A stretch of DNA of 64,000 nucleotides from Glycine soja (Eukaryota > Streptophyta > Magnoliopsida > Fabales > Fabaceae): positions 2,606,958 to 2,670,957 of the forward strand of contig NC_041008.1 in the NCBI RefSeq assembly GCF_004193775.1. Direction: 5' to 3'. The notes under the pieces were generated by a model. It ran no database searches and was not told the DNA's origin. It worked only from the letters and a program-made list of their open reading frames with translations. This document shows, piece by piece, positions 24,204-36,792 of this stretch. Position numbers and translations under genes: made by a program. Every line of letters begins with the position of its first letter. The stretch's first letter is position 1.

Positions 24204-27200
24204 ATGAAGTTTCCGTTTTCAGCCATTGTTGCTCTTTGGTTTGTTTGTGACCTTGTTCTGGCAAATTCACGCTACCCTGAGGGAATGTATAGTTTTGATA
24301 GGAGCTCTCATGTAACCTATAAGTATGATCGAATGAGTGAAGTTCAGAAACAATGTGCCTCTGTGTTATCTGCTTCATCTGAATTGAGATATCAATATAG
24401 TGTTACTGGTATGAAAGGAGAGCTTTCTTTTGCGAATGGGGATTGGAGGCAGGATGGGGGTAAGTTTCCCATAATGCCATTTGATGCCAACAAATCTCCT
24501 GGGACCTTGTCTGGAGACCGTGCTCCGTTGAACTTGGTTTCTTTTTGGGTATCGGATGTTGATCATGACCACCGGTTGAAGAAGTTGATTCCTATCAATG
24601 GTTTCATGGTGATAGGAATTACTCGAGACGGTAATTTTGTGGACAATGCATATGATGTGAATGCTGAATTTCAGTTATGGCCCAGCCATTCTCAGCTCTC
24701 AATTCCCTTCCAAGGGATTTACACTGAATCCAAGAAAAATGGTGGGGAAAGGGTGTTGTGTTTGTTAGGGAACACTATGCTTCCAACTCGAGAGGCTGAC
24801 CCTGCCAACCCGTGGGAATGGATGAAGAACCCCAGTGATATACCGTTGTCAGAAGATGATCAAATTATGCTAGTTCTTCGCTATCCCATGGCATTCACTC
24901 TAACAAACAGGATGATTAGTGGAGAGTTAAGAAGTTTGAACCGTGAATCCAATTCTAAATTCTTTGATGTGGTTCACATATCTTCGCAGTTGGGCAAGTC
25001 AGCAAAGTATGCATTTGGCTCCCAACAAATTGTATCCAAAGCATGCAATCCATACCCATTTAAGGATAACCTGACGGATGATGGCATTAGTGTCTACCAA
25101 GGGGTGAGGTTTTGTGAAATCCTTGAAGAAATTACTAGAGACAAACCTTTATCTGTTGTTTCAAACTGGAGATGCAATGGCACAGATGATTTCTGCAGTA
25201 AATTAGGTCCTTTTTTGTCAGTTGAGGGAATCAAATCAACTGATGGAGGCTTTCAAGATGTTAAACTTTATATGCAGGATGTTATCTGTGAGCGAGCAAC
25301 TAGTAAGAGTAATACTGGTTCTGCTAGGGTATCAACGGTTTTTAGAGCAGTTTCTCCATCAGAGAATCAGTATACTGCAGCAAAAAGGTCTGGGCCCAGC
25401 AACACGTCTCTTGCCGCCGAAGGGATTTGGAAGCCTTCTAGTGGGCAGCTTTGCATGGTTGGTTGCCTTGGACTTGTTGATGCTGGAGGTAGTAGCTGTA
25501 ATACTCGGATCTGTATGTATATTCCTACCACTTTTTCCTTGAAGCAACATAGTATTATTTTGGGAACTTTGTCTCCCATTAATAACAGTAGTGCCTTCTT
25601 TCCCCTATCATTTGAGCAACTTGTGCTACCTTACGAACTCTGGAATTATTTCAAGCTCACTAACCCAAATTACAGTTACTCTAAAATTAATTTGGCTGGT
25701 ACTGTCCTAGAAAAAAATGAGCCCTTCAGTTTTACAACTGTCATTAAGAAATCATTGCTAACATTTCCCAAACTTGAAGATAATGAGGCATACCAAGATA
25801 GCCTGTCTGTTCTTTCAGAAGATCTCACTTTTCATGTCTCTGGTTTTCCTGACCCTGTGCCTAATGTCCTGGCCCCAAAAGTCGATATTCAAATGGAAAT
25901 TCTCTCCATTGGTCCCTTGTTTGGGCGCTATTTGTATACTAAAAATAGTTCGGAATCTGAACAGGAAACACCAGATCTTGCCAAGGCTGCTGAATATACA
26001 GAAAAACAGCTTCTTATAAATGTATCTGCACAGCTCAGTCTTACTGGAAAAGGTTATAGTAATTTTTCTGTGCTTTTTCTGGAGGGTCTTTATGATCCAC
26101 ATGTGGGAAAGTTGTATCTAATTGGTTGCAGAGATGTGCGAGCACCATGGAAGGTCTTATATCAGAGCTATGACCTTGAGGCTGGAATGGACTGTTTGAT
26201 TCAGGTGGTTGTGGCTTATCCTCCTACCACAACTCGGTGGCTAGTCGATCCCAGAGCTACAATTTCGATAGAAAGTCAAAGGACTGATGACGATGCCCTT
26301 CGATTCGATCCAATAAAGCTCAAAACATTTCCAATCATATACAGGAAACAACGTGAGGATGTTCTCTCACGCAGAGGTGTTGAAGGGATTCTCCGAATCT
26401 TGACGCTTTCATTTGCCATCGGGTGCATTTTAAGCCAACTGTTTTATATACAACAGAATGTGGATTCTCTTTCCTATATATCTCTTGTGGTGCTAGGTGT
26501 TCAAGCTCTTGGGTATAGCATTCCTCTGGTCACAGGTGCAGAAGCTCTTTTTAAGAAAATGGTTTCTGAATCTTATGATGTGTCATCTAGTGAATTGGAG
26601 AGCAGTGAGTGGCTCCATGTCATTGATTACACTGTGAAACTGCTACTGATTGTATCATTGCTAGTAACTCTGCGACTTTTTCAAAAGGTATGGAAGTCTC
26701 GCATCAGATTGCAAATGCGTACCCCTCTTGAGCCACATCGTGTCCCCAGTGATAAATTGATATTTCTTTGTACCGTCACCATACATGTGATAGGGTATGT
26801 AATTGTTCTAATGATTCATGGCACAAAGACCAGCCAGAAGGCTCTTATAGCAAAGACTTATTTGGTTGATGGAAGAAATTCTCATTCATTGCCGGGTTGG
26901 GCAACAGACCTGGAAGAATATGTAGGTCTTGTTGAAGACTTTTTCTTGCTTCCTCAAATTATTGGGAACTTAGTCTGGCATATCGATTGCAAACCTCTCA
27001 GAAAACTATATTTTATTGGAATCACTCTGGTCAGACTTCTTCCTCACATATATGACTACATTCGAGCTCCAGTTCCAAATCCTTACTTTTCTGAGGACTC
27101 TGAATTTGTCAATCCTAATTTGGATTTTTACTCAAAATTTGGGGATATTGCCATTCCTGTGACTGCTATTATTCTTGCAATTGTGGTCTATATTCAACAA

Positions 27201-27365
27201 AGATGGGGCTATGAGAAGCTGAGTCAGTTTCTGACATTTGGGCAGTATAAGCTTCTCCCAACTTTCAGATACCAAAGGTTGTCTTCTAGGGCTGGTGAAT
27301 CCGAACTAGTTCCTGGTATCAATGGTGCTGCTGTAAAAGAGAATGAGCAAGTTGATGTAGAATGA
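24204..27365 (+). CDS. DUF2921 family membrane protein, intronless
   Basis: 1053 residues from the ATG at 24204. An in-frame TTG lies 15 nt upstream, but ATG is the sensible start because it leads directly into a signal peptide (KFPFSAIVALWFVCDLVLA, about 1-22). A long extracytoplasmic region with many Cys residues and N-glycosylation sequons follows (about 23-715). Then come about seven hydrophobic segments, e.g. ILTLSFAIGCILSQLFYI, LLLIVSLLVTLRLF and AIPVTAIILAIVVYI, and a short acidic tail. This is the layout of plant DUF2921 proteins (At1g52780/At4g21700 type). Their function is not known to me. Some plant and yeast relatives with similar membrane regions end in a RING domain, but no Cys/His cluster is visible here. 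The membrane location is inferred; I assign no enzymatic role. Confidence 0.9.
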   Translation: MKFPFSAIVALWFVCDLVLANSRYPEGMYSFDRSSHVTYKYDRMSEVQKQCASVLSASSELRYQYSVTGMKGELSFANGDWRQDGGKFPIMPFDANKSPGTLSGDRAPLNLVSFWVSDVDHDHRLKKLIPINGFMVIGITRDGNFVDNAYDVNAEFQLWPSHSQLSIPFQGIYTESKKNGGERVLCLLGNTMLPTREADPANPWEWMKNPSDIPLSEDDQIMLVLRYPMAFTLTNRMISGELRSLNRESNSKFFDVVHISSQLGKSAKYAFGSQQIVSKACNPYPFKDNLTDDGISVYQGVRFCEILEEITRDKPLSVVSNWRCNGTDDFCSKLGPFLSVEGIKSTDGGFQDVKLYMQDVICERATSKSNTGSARVSTVFRAVSPSENQYTAAKRSGPSNTSLAAEGIWKPSSGQLCMVGCLGLVDAGGSSCNTRICMYIPTTFSLKQHSIILGTLSPINNSSAFFPLSFEQLVLPYELWNYFKLTNPNYSYSKINLAGTVLEKNEPFSFTTVIKKSLLTFPKLEDNEAYQDSLSVLSEDLTFHVSGFPDPVPNVLAPKVDIQMEILSIGPLFGRYLYTKNSSESEQETPDLAKAAEYTEKQLLINVSAQLSLTGKGYSNFSVLFLEGLYDPHVGKLYLIGCRDVRAPWKVLYQSYDLEAGMDCLIQVVVAYPPTTTRWLVDPRATISIESQRTDDDALRFDPIKLKTFPIIYRKQREDVLSRRGVEGILRILTLSFAIGCILSQLFYIQQNVDSLSYISLVVLGVQALGYSIPLVTGAEALFKKMVSESYDVSSSELESSEWLHVIDYTVKLLLIVSLLVTLRLFQKVWKSRIRLQMRTPLEPHRVPSDKLIFLCTVTIHVIGYVIVLMIHGTKTSQKALIAKTYLVDGRNSHSLPGWATDLEEYVGLVEDFFLLPQIIGNLVWHIDCKPLRKLYFIGITLVRLLPHIYDYIRAPVPNPYFSEDSEFVNPNLDFYSKFGDIAIPVTAIILAIVVYIQQRWGYEKLSQFLTFGQYKLLPTFRYQRLSSRAGESELVPGINGAAVKENEQVDVE

Positions 27366-28062
27366 TGTAAACACTTTAGAATTACTGACAACAGCTTTTG
27401 TACACCCATATATGAAAAGTAAGTAAGGGTTTGGGTGGATGTACTATTATGTATGAGGTTGCTCACATACTCAATAATCAAGTGAATTTTGTTGTGGTTT
27501 TACTCTTCAACTTCTGATTCTTCGTCTTCTTCTTTTTTATAACCAACTTTTGATTCCTTATTCTCCAATTATTGCTGTACTTTACAAGATTGAGATCAAA
27601 GGACCGAGGGTTTTTATTTTGTATATTATTATTTGGGCTGTAATGAATTTGATTCAAGAAAGCTTAGGAATGGAAGTTTACTCGTAACAGAAAATTTGCA
27701 TAACAAAAAGGTCAGAAATGGAAGTTCACTTCTAAAAATTATCATGGTTAACTTATCACTTAACAAACATTTTTCATACATACGGTCAAGTTACGGCCGA
27801 GTATTAAACCTTAACATGCTTAGAAAACGTAGTAGTAGTTATTTACGGTCAACTTGGACTTTATGAACATTTAAAAGAAATTAATTTGATAACCTATATT
27901 ATCGAATCAATTATTTTTTAAATATTTACTTTCATATTAAAAATCAAATTAGAGCCATAATGACAATAATTTAATTTTTTATTTTTTCATAAAAATAACA
28001 AGTGACTCTTTAACTCATCATTTCTTAAATAAATTTAAAAAATTACAAATAAATCTTAAACT

Positions 28063-28349
28063 GTAGTTAATATTGTCTCTAATTATAGGATCATTTCAAC
28101 TCATTCAAGTTCTTTAGGAAAAGTAATTAATTTAGCTAGTCATATTAAATCTATTAATTATTTGTACTACTATTTCAAAATTAACATTTTATTATTTCTG
28201 TATCCATTTAATTGTTTTTCAATAACCTTTGAATAAAGAATTAATAAGTAAGGATACCTAGGAAAAAAAATTAATGCATCTAAATTTTATAAAAAAGAAG
28301 AAACAACTATCCGAGAATGATCATATTATAATTAGGGACGGATGGAGTA
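28063..28349. mobile_element. Stowaway-like MITE
   Basis: The right end (tagggacggatggagta, about 28333-28349) is a typical Stowaway terminus on a TA target. The left end near 28070 (gtctctaattataggatcat) pairs with the reverse complement of the right end through ctaattata...gatcatt. Length is about 285 bp and it is non-coding. The left border is approximate. Confidence 0.5.
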
Positions 28350-28712
28350 TACAATTTCAGATTAAACAAATTTTAGCAGCAATCTAGTTTTTAAGAAGCT
28401 TCAATTATCATAGTAATTGAAAAACAAAATGGGATAATTTGTCCGAAAACTATTATCTTAAATGAGATTAACATTTAATGAAGACTCAACTTTCAACCCT
28501 CAACAATATCTATTCATCCAATTTCCAAGTTTCATCGTCATAACTAAAATTCGGTAGCATGTTTGTTGTAGAACCGGCTCATTAAAACGTTGTAGAAGAA
28601 ATACTTTCATTGTCAGTAACCAAAATAGCATGCATTAATGCAACGGCATGACTCGAGGGGCCTCTTATAGCATATCTATGCCTTCCACGTTGCCATGTTT
28701 ATCAAACTACTT

Positions 28713-28718
28713 TTGACT
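28713..28718 (+). promoter_or_regulatory. W-box (WRKY site) upstream of the PDR gene
   Basis: TTGACT, the WRKY core, sits about 130 bp upstream of the TATA box. Fits the pathogen and elicitor response known for PDR12-type genes, but a single hexamer occurs often by chance. Confidence 0.35.
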
Positions 28719-28841
28719 TTCTTTAGTTACATGTGAGAACACAATAAGCAAAAAGAATTCAAAATTAAAAACAAAAATTGCTCATTAGATTCGAGTAAAC
28801 AGTTATCAGTTCACGCCAGGTTGTGCATCAACCATCTAAGG

Positions 28842-28851
28842 TATATATAAA
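28842..28851 (+). promoter_or_regulatory. TATA box of the PDR gene
   Basis: TATATATAAA, about 194 bp upstream of the start codon, in a good sequence context. A start site near 28880 gives a leader of about 165 nt. Confidence 0.65.
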
Positions 28852-29044
28852 GACATGCTTTCCCCACCCCATTTTCATTGTTAAGAAAGTTGAATATACA
28901 TCTGAAACTGAAAAAAGTAATGTTCTTTTTTCATCTACTTAAGTAGCACTTTCTCTTAGCTAAAAATATCAATGTTCTTTGATATTCGCCTCATCATAGA
29001 TAGCAGTTTGCAAGTTGTAGTGTTTTAGACTTTTACTTGCTTAG

Positions 29045-32000
29045 ATGGAGGGGAGTGATATATATAGAGCAAGGAATAGTTTACGTGCTAACAGTTCTAC
29101 AGTTTGGAGAAACAGTATAATGGAGGCTTTTTCAAGGTCCTCGCGGCATGAAGAAGACAACGATGAAGAAGCTCTGAAATGGGCTGCACTTGAGAAACTC
29201 CCCACTTACAACCGTTTGAGGAAAGGGTTGTTGACCACTTCGCGTGGAGTCGCCAACGAGATTGATATAACTGAACTTGGATTTCAAGAAAGACAGAAAC
29301 TGTTGGACAGGTTGATCAATGTTGCTGAAGAGGACAATGAGACGTTACTATTGAAGCTCAAGGAACGAATTGACAGGTAAGGAATAAGGATGCAATGCTC
29401 TTTCTTCTCTTTTTAGTTTTATTTATTAGAATTTTTAGTTCTGTTTGTGTAATATAATTATGGGCAAAACTTGTATGCACGTGGTTAAGTGTTTTGTGTG
29501 TTGTTTTCCAATTAGAATTGAAGTTTCACTTCAGTAGGTTTGTGTTAAAAATCAACATAGGTTATTATCGGAGTAAAACTCAAATTCTGATTGGAGAAAC
29601 AACTAAATAATTGTATCTAAGTTTTCTCCTATTATTATTTATTATCCAGTAGTTAATAGTATCATACAGTAATAAGGTCTCCATCATGCTATTTCTTTTT
29701 TTCCTAATTTTCTTTTTCAGAGTTGGGATTGATATTCCAACAATTGAAGTTCGATATGAGCATTTAAATGTTGAGGCAGAGGCTTACGTGGGAAGCAGAG
29801 CTTTGCCAACCTTCCTGAACTTCGTTACTAATATGGTGGAGGTACATTTGACAGATTCTAGCTAAAAACTGTGTTTCATTGTTCTGGAGTAAGTCTCACT
29901 CACAATCTTTTTCTCTTTGCTCTTCTAGAGTTTCTTTACTTCTCTCCATATTCTCTCAGGCAAAAAGAAACATGTTACTATCCTTAGGGATGTTAGTGGA
30001 ATCATCAAACCTCGCAGGATGGCACTACTTCTGGGTCCTCCAAGTTCAGGAAAGACCACACTCCTTTTGGCCCTTTCAGGAAAACTTGATCCAACTCTAA
30101 AGGTGAAAAGCGATTTCCTTTTTTTTTTTTTTCACTTGTCTTTTAGAAAGTGGTAGTTTTAGTTTAAATTAATTAAATGCCTTTGTGTCCTCAAGGTGTC
30201 AGGGAGAGTGAATTATAATGGGCATGAAATGAACGAGTTTGTTCCTCAGAGAACAGCTGCATACATTAGCCAGCATGATGTTCACATTGGAGAAATGACA
30301 GTGAGGGAAACCTTGGCATTCTCAGCAAGGTGCCAAGGGGTTGGAACACGTTATGGTTAGCCATTTTTTATTCTTTTATTTTGAATCAATGCCATGCCAA
30401 TTTTCACCAGACCAATTTCTTCATATCTAATGTGGGGTACTGTTCATTATTTGTTATGATCCAGACTTGCTATCTGAGTTGGCTAGAAGAGAAAAAGAAG
30501 CAAAGATCAAGCCAGACCCGGATATTGATGTCTACATGAAGGTGAAAAAGAAGTTAAATTATCACATATTGCATTAATTTAAGCCAGTTCTATAACTAAG
30601 GAAATAATATCTCTACATCTGATTGGCTTGTGGTATACCAGGCAGCTGCAACAGGAGGCCAGGAGGCAAGTTTGGTAACAGATTATGTACTGAAGGTAAC
30701 ATTAAAATAAGGTTTTCTCATGCTTTAAAGATTAGAGTAAAATATGATTTTCAACCCTTAAAATATCTCAAAATTTGGTTTTAGTTTCAATAAAAATTTA
30801 ATATATTTTTAGTCCTTACATTTAATAAAAGTGATGTGATTTTAGTATCTTATCAGGGACTAAAAACAAGTGTTGCTATTAAAATGTAGGAACTAAAATG
30901 GAATAATTTTTTGCATGAACTAAAACTGAATTTAGAGATATTCTGAGGCACTAGAAACATATTTTACTCTTAAAGATTATTATGAAATGAACCCACAAGG
31001 TATTTACTTTAATATTTTGCAGATTTTGGGGTTGGATATATGTGCTGATACAATGATGGGGGATGAAATGTTGCGCGGTATATCTGGAGGACAAAGGAAG
31101 CGGGTTACTACAGGGGAGATGTTGGTTGGACCAGCAAATGCTCTATTTATGGATGAAATATCAACTGGTTTAGACAGTTCCACAACTTTCCAAATTGTGA
31201 AGTCACTTAGGCAATATGTTCACATTCTTAATGGAACTGCAGTTATCTCTCTACTCCAGCCAGCACCGGAGACTTATGAACTTTTTGATGACATTGTTCT
31301 TATATCTGATGGTCAAATTGTCTACCAAGGACCCCGTGAGTATGTTCTTGAATTTTTTGAATATGTGGGTTTCCAATGTCCTGAGAGGAAAGGCGTAGCT
31401 GACTTTCTACAAGAAGTAAGTCAAAGTTTTTCTTTTGTATCCCTCGTTTGAAGTTTTTTGTTGAAAAATATGCACATAAATTTATCACTTCTCGCAGGTA
31501 ACTTCAAGAAAGGATCAAGAGCAGTATTGGATTCACAGAGATGAATCATACAGGTTTGTAACTGTTACTGAATTTGCTGAGGCATTTCAGTCATTCCATG
31601 TTGGTAGGAGAATTGGAGAAGAGCTTGCAACTCCTTTTGACAAGTCCAAGAGCCACCCAGCAGCATTAACCACTAAAAAGTATGGTGTTAACAAGAAGGA
31701 ATTGTTAAAGGCTAACTTCTCAAGAGAGTATTTGCTTATGAAAAGGAATTCATTTGTTTACATCTTCAAGCTGTTCCAAGTGAGTTCTAATTGCTTTATG
31801 CATAACAATATAAATGCAATAACCACTTTTAGTGTACACATTTTTTTTTTGTCTATTTAACCTTTTAACTACAACTGATGCATTGTAATTATTTATAAAT
31901 TAATTACTCTCATTCACCTCTGTATTGTGTTTGTCCTACTACTAGTATGAATAAATGTTTTGATACTAATCTAATATAATTTGAAATTATAACTATCTTT

Positions 32001-35000
32001 TATAAATGGTTTCTATTTCTGATTTTTCTTTCTTTGCTTTTCATAGCTTACAATCCTGGCAATATTGACCATGACAATGTTTCTGCGAACTGAGATGCAC
32101 CGTAATTCCTTGAATGATGGAGGTGTTTATACTGGTGCTCTATTTTTCGCAGTAGTAATTCTTATGTTTAATGGACTGGCTGAGATTTCAATGACCATTG
32201 TAAAGCTTCCCATTTTCTACAAGCAACGAGACCTTCTATTTTATCCTTCATGGGCATATGCCATTCCCTCATGGATCCTCAAGATTCCTATTACATTTAT
32301 AGAGGCTGCTGTTTGGGTATTTCTCACCTACTATGTAATTGGATTTGATCCAAATGTTGGGAGGTAAACAAGTTTCCTTCATCTATTTGCAATGAGTGAG
32401 GACTAGTTCTGCTTGTTTTCTTGTAGTGTTTACTTTTGGTTTGAACTCTCATTCTTTATGCAGGTTGTTAAAGCAGTACCTTGTGCTACTATTGATAAAC
32501 CAAATGTCTTCTGGATTGTTTCGAGCTATTGCAGCACTGGGTAGGAACATGATTGTAGCCAGCACATTTGGGTCCTTTGCACTTCTCGTTCTATTTGCAT
32601 TAGGTGGCTTCGTTCTGTCAAGAAGTGAGTTCAGTTAACAAATGTAATAAAATTATTGCATTCATCACATAATGGAAGTTGATATTAATGCTTCTTTGTT
32701 TTCATTGGCAATGAAACAGATGATATCAAGAACTGGTGGATTTGGGGTTACTGGATTTCACCTTTAATGTATGGACAGAATGCAATAGTGGTGAATGAAT
32801 TCCTTGGAGATAGTTGGAACCACGTAATTTCTTTAACTAGCAACTTTAGAGATAATTTACTTTATGTTAAAAAAACGTGCTGGCCTAATTTATTTGTTTT
32901 TCAATTACAGTTCACCCCAAATTCAAATAAGACGTTGGGAATTCAAATTTTGGAGTCCCGTGGGTTCTTCACACATGCATATTGGTATTGGATAGGAATT
33001 GGGGCGTTGATTGGATTTATGATCCTTTTCAACATTATATACACTTTGGCTCTCACTTACCTCAATCGTGAGTAATTTCACATTTGGTTATTCTAAATTG
33101 TTGCAGTGAAGACAGACTTCATTAATAAGTATACATTATTTTTGCAGCATATGATACGCCACAGACAACAATAACTGAAGAATCAGAAAGCGGTATGACT
33201 AATGGGATAGCAGAAAGTGCTGGAAGAGCTATTGCTGTTATGAGTTCTAGCCACAAAAAGAAAAGAGGAATGATTCTTCCTTTTGAACCATATTCTATCA
33301 CATTTGATCAAATAGTTTACTCTGTTGATATGCCACTGGTAAGTCGCTTATAAATAACATTTGGGTTTTTAGTGGTGACTTTAGCTTAGTTTACCGATTG
33401 TCCAAAAAATACAAAATTAAAACGTAATTATTGGGATTGGCAGGAAATGAAGGATCAAGGTGTAAGGGAGGACAGGTTGGTGCTTTTGAAAGGTGTTAGT
33501 GGTGCATTTAGGCCTGGTGTTCTCACTGCCTTGATGGGTGTAAGTGGTGCTGGTAAAACTACATTGATGGATGTTTTAGCCGGAAGGAAAACTGGTGGGT
33601 ATATTGAGGGAAACATAAAAGTTTCTGGCTACCCCAAAAGGCAAGAAACGTTTGCTCGTATTTCTGGTTATTGTGAGCAGAACGATATCCACTCTCCTCA
33701 TGTTACTGTCTATGAGTCGTTGGTCTACTCTGCATGGCTTCGTTTACCTGCAGAAGTTGAAGCCTACACTAGAAAGGTTGGCATCTACAGTTTAAGAGTC
33801 AACACACAACACAACAGCACCCTTTTGTTATTTTTCTTTTTACTTAAATTAACACGGTCCAAAGCAATTTACAAATTTAATGTTTTTGTACATTAATCCA
33901 GAGAATTGACTTTCTGAACTTAGAACTGACCACATGCTTGTTTCCTGTTGCATTGCCAATGTAAGTAACTAACGTGTAACCAAACACATTGTCACTTTTG
34001 GATCTGAAATATGGTTGTAGATGTTCATTGAGGAAGTCATGGAACTCGTGGAGTTGAACCCATTGAGGAACTCACTGGTTGGCTTGCCTGGTGTGAATGG
34101 TCTCTCAACAGAACAACGCAAGAGGCTAACAATAGCAGTTGAATTAGTGGCTAATCCGTCCATAATTTTCATGGATGAGCCTACTTCAGGGTTAGATGCT
34201 AGGGCCGCTGCAATTGTTATGAGAACTGTTAGGAACACAGTTGACACAGGAAGAACAGTTGTTTGCACCATCCATCAGCCAAGCATTGACATATTTGAAG
34301 CTTTTGATGAGGTATTAGAAGATGTGTTTTATAGTTCTTCGTCCATTAGTCTCGAGTCTGATATGTGCTACATGTGATTCTAGTTATTCCTAATGAAGCG
34401 GGGAGGGCAAGAAATATACGTTGGGCCATTGGGACGTCATTCTAGTCAAATGATCAAGTATTTTGAGGTTAGGTGCAACTTGAATTCAATATTATTTAAA
34501 GTAGATAGCTATAATTTTTTTTCTAATATTTACTTCTTTTTCATTCTTTTATATTGGTCAGAGCATTGAAGGGGTTGGTAAAATCAAAGATGGCTACAAC
34601 CCGGCAACTTGGATGTTGGAAGTCACAACTCCAGCACAAGAACTTAATTTAGGTGTTGATTTTCATGAAATATACAGAAATTCTGGGCTGTGCAGGTAAG
34701 ATAATATGTATGGGTATGGAATTATATTAACTATAGTAACACATATACATATGTGTCATGTATGTGTGAGGATTTATTTAGAACAAAGGCTTAAGCTTTT
34801 ATACACTATTGACTATTCTTCAGGAGAAACAAGCGACTTATATCTGAACTAGGGAACCCCGCTCCTGGTTCAAAAGATCTTCATTTTCCTACTCAATATC
34901 CTCAGTCACTTTTGGTTCAATGCCTAGCTTGCTTATGGAAACAACATTGGTCATATTGGCGCAATCCGCCATACACTGCTGTGAGATTTCTATCAACTAC

Positions 35001-36035
35001 TGTCACAGCCGTGTTGTTTGGAACAATGTTCTGGGACCTTGGAGGCAAATAGTAAGTCAAATTTCAGAAAATTAGAAATAATAGATTAAATTGAGCCAAA
35101 TTTTGTTTTTCTATTTGAATTTTGATTCCTTTTAATGGCTTCCAGCTCTAGCAGACAGGACCTATTTAATGCCATGGGTTCTATGTATAATGCTGTTCTC
35201 TTTGTTGGGGTCCAAAATTCTGCCTCTGTACAACCAGTGGTAGCCATTGAAAGAACTGTCTTTTATAGAGAAAGAGCTGCCGGAATGTATTCTGCCTTGC
35301 CTTATGCACTTGCACAAGTAATAAGATCTCTTTTATATAAAAGAAATATAATTGCGATGTAACTTACATACCAATTTTAACACAACTCACTCCTTGATGT
35401 TCATAGGTTATAATAGAGCTACCTTATGTTTTTGTGCAAGCTACATCATATTCTGTCATAGTTTATGCTATGATGGGATTTGAATGGACATTACAGAAGT
35501 TCTTTTGGTACGTGTTTTTCATGTACTTCACATTGTGCTACTTCACCTTCTATGGCATGATGACTGTGGCAGTTACACCAAATCACCATGTCGCTTCAGT
35601 TGTGGCTTCTGCATTTTATGGAATTTGGAACCTCTTTTCAGGGTTTGTCATTGCACGACCAGTAAGTATTTCCAACCTTTGAATGCGTTGTATCTAAGAA
35701 TGGATTCAATTCAATGGATGTCTTTATGATGATCCTCACTATTATATTTTCGATTTTGTTACCTTTTTAAACAGAGCATTCCTGTGTGGTGGAGGTGGTA
35801 CTATTGGGCATGTCCAGTGGCCTGGACCATATACGGGTTGGTTGCCTCGCAGTTTGGGGATATAACCAATGTGATGAAATCAGAAAATATGTCAGTGCAA
35901 GAGTTCATAAGAAGTCATTTGGGTATCAAACATGATTTCGTAGGAGTTTCAGCAATTATGGTTTCTGGGTTTGCAGTGCTATTTGTTATTATTTTTGCTG
36001 TCTCAATCAAGGCCTTCAACTTCCAAAGGCGATAG
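29045..36035 (+). CDS. Full-size ABCG transporter, PDR12/PDR1 type, 21 exons
   Basis: Exons: 29045-29376, 29721-29841, 29929-30102, 30196-30355, 30465-30541, 30642-30695, 31023-31415, 31498-31779, 32047-32363, 32464-32624, 32720-32823, 32911-33067, 33148-33338, 33444-33776, 34021-34311, 34384-34467, 34562-34695, 34824-35051, 35146-35317, 35407-35661 and 35775-36035. All are GT-AG and in frame, giving 1426 residues, the usual PDR length. Order is NBD-TMD-NBD-TMD, the reverse layout of pleiotropic drug resistance pumps. NBD1 has Walker A GPPSSGKT (187-194), SGGQ (327-330) and LFMDE (347-351). NBD2 has GVSGAGKT (873-880), LSTEQ (980-984) and IIFMDE (1000-1005). The protein ends FNFQRR, typical of the family. 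It is expected at the plasma membrane, exporting or importing terpenoids, phenolics or abscisic acid. The substrate cannot be read from sequence. Very like Arabidopsis ABCG40/PDR12. Confidence 0.97.
30735..30969. mobile_element. Foldback MITE in PDR intron 6, with 10-bp target duplication
   Basis: Element of 235 bp with ends gagtaaaatatg and catattttactc. The inverted arms pair for about 55 bp with mismatches. It is flanked by a perfect direct repeat, ttaaagatta, at 30725-30734 and 30970-30979. A 9-10 bp duplication points to the Mutator superfamily. It is non-coding and lies wholly within the intron, away from the splice sites. Confidence 0.8.
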
Positions 36036-36494
36036 ATTAGGCTCCTTTTGCCAACACGAGTGATCCTTCATGTTTTTCTAAGATTTTTTTTTCCCACATT
36101 ATTGTATCCTATTTGTCATATTCATGCACCACTTGTCGATAATATGTCACTTTTGTATCATCAGACTTAGTTATGCATTAACATTTTTCTTAAAAATCTT
36201 CTCAGTTTAACTTGTTAAAATGCCTGTTAATGTAAACCAAATTCTTTAACCAGATAACTGCAAAAGCCCATGGACGAATGCATTATCGTGGAATCCAGTA
36301 GTCCAACCAATGAACAAAATACACTGGATGCAAACTATATAAAAAGAGACTCGTTTAATTTAGCAAATAAGTATAGTCCAATGCGGGACCATACGTATAT
36401 ATATACCCTCTTACATTTGTAAGAGCTTTTCTGCTCATTTGCTTGAATAATTCATTCATCATCCTCTCATTATATACTAACGCTCAGCGTCTTC

Positions 36495-36792
36495 TCTATG
36501 CTGATGGCTACCCAATCTGAGTCTCTCCCCAAGAAATCAAATCAATGTAGTTCTACGTGTTTCTTCCAATGCAGAGGCCACCATCGCCAGGCTTTTGTGC
36601 CTTGTGGAGTGGTTGAATTGCCCTCTTGACGGTGTAGAGTGGTTGTATAGCCAGATTGAAAGTCTAGAGGGAGTGCTTGAGAAGAAGAACCGTCTTTTAG
36701 AGGCCACAGCCGTATTAAAAGTTGCTCACACTTTTTATTATGATCTTGGGTTGGGGTGGTGGGGGACCTTTGTTCTCGTTGCAAGAATTTAG
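36495..36792 (+). pseudogene. Unidentified coding relic, frameshifted
   Basis: An ATG-led frame starting MLMATQSESLPKKSNQ stops early. A second frame, starting near 36546, continues VVLRVSSNAEATIARLLCL and ILESLEGVLEKK-like helical sequence to a stop at 36792. Codon use and the helical, charged composition look protein-like. The switch of frame near 36545 suggests a small indel. I do not recognise the family. It could equally be a short non-coding transcript. Confidence 0.3.

Larger units (their letters stand above)
27366..29044. other. Intergenic region and PDR promoter
   Basis: 3' region of the DUF2921 gene, then AT-rich sequence with a Stowaway-like element (about 28063-28349). The PDR promoter follows, with a W-box core at 28713 and a TATA box at 28842. 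No further gene is supported. Confidence 0.6.
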
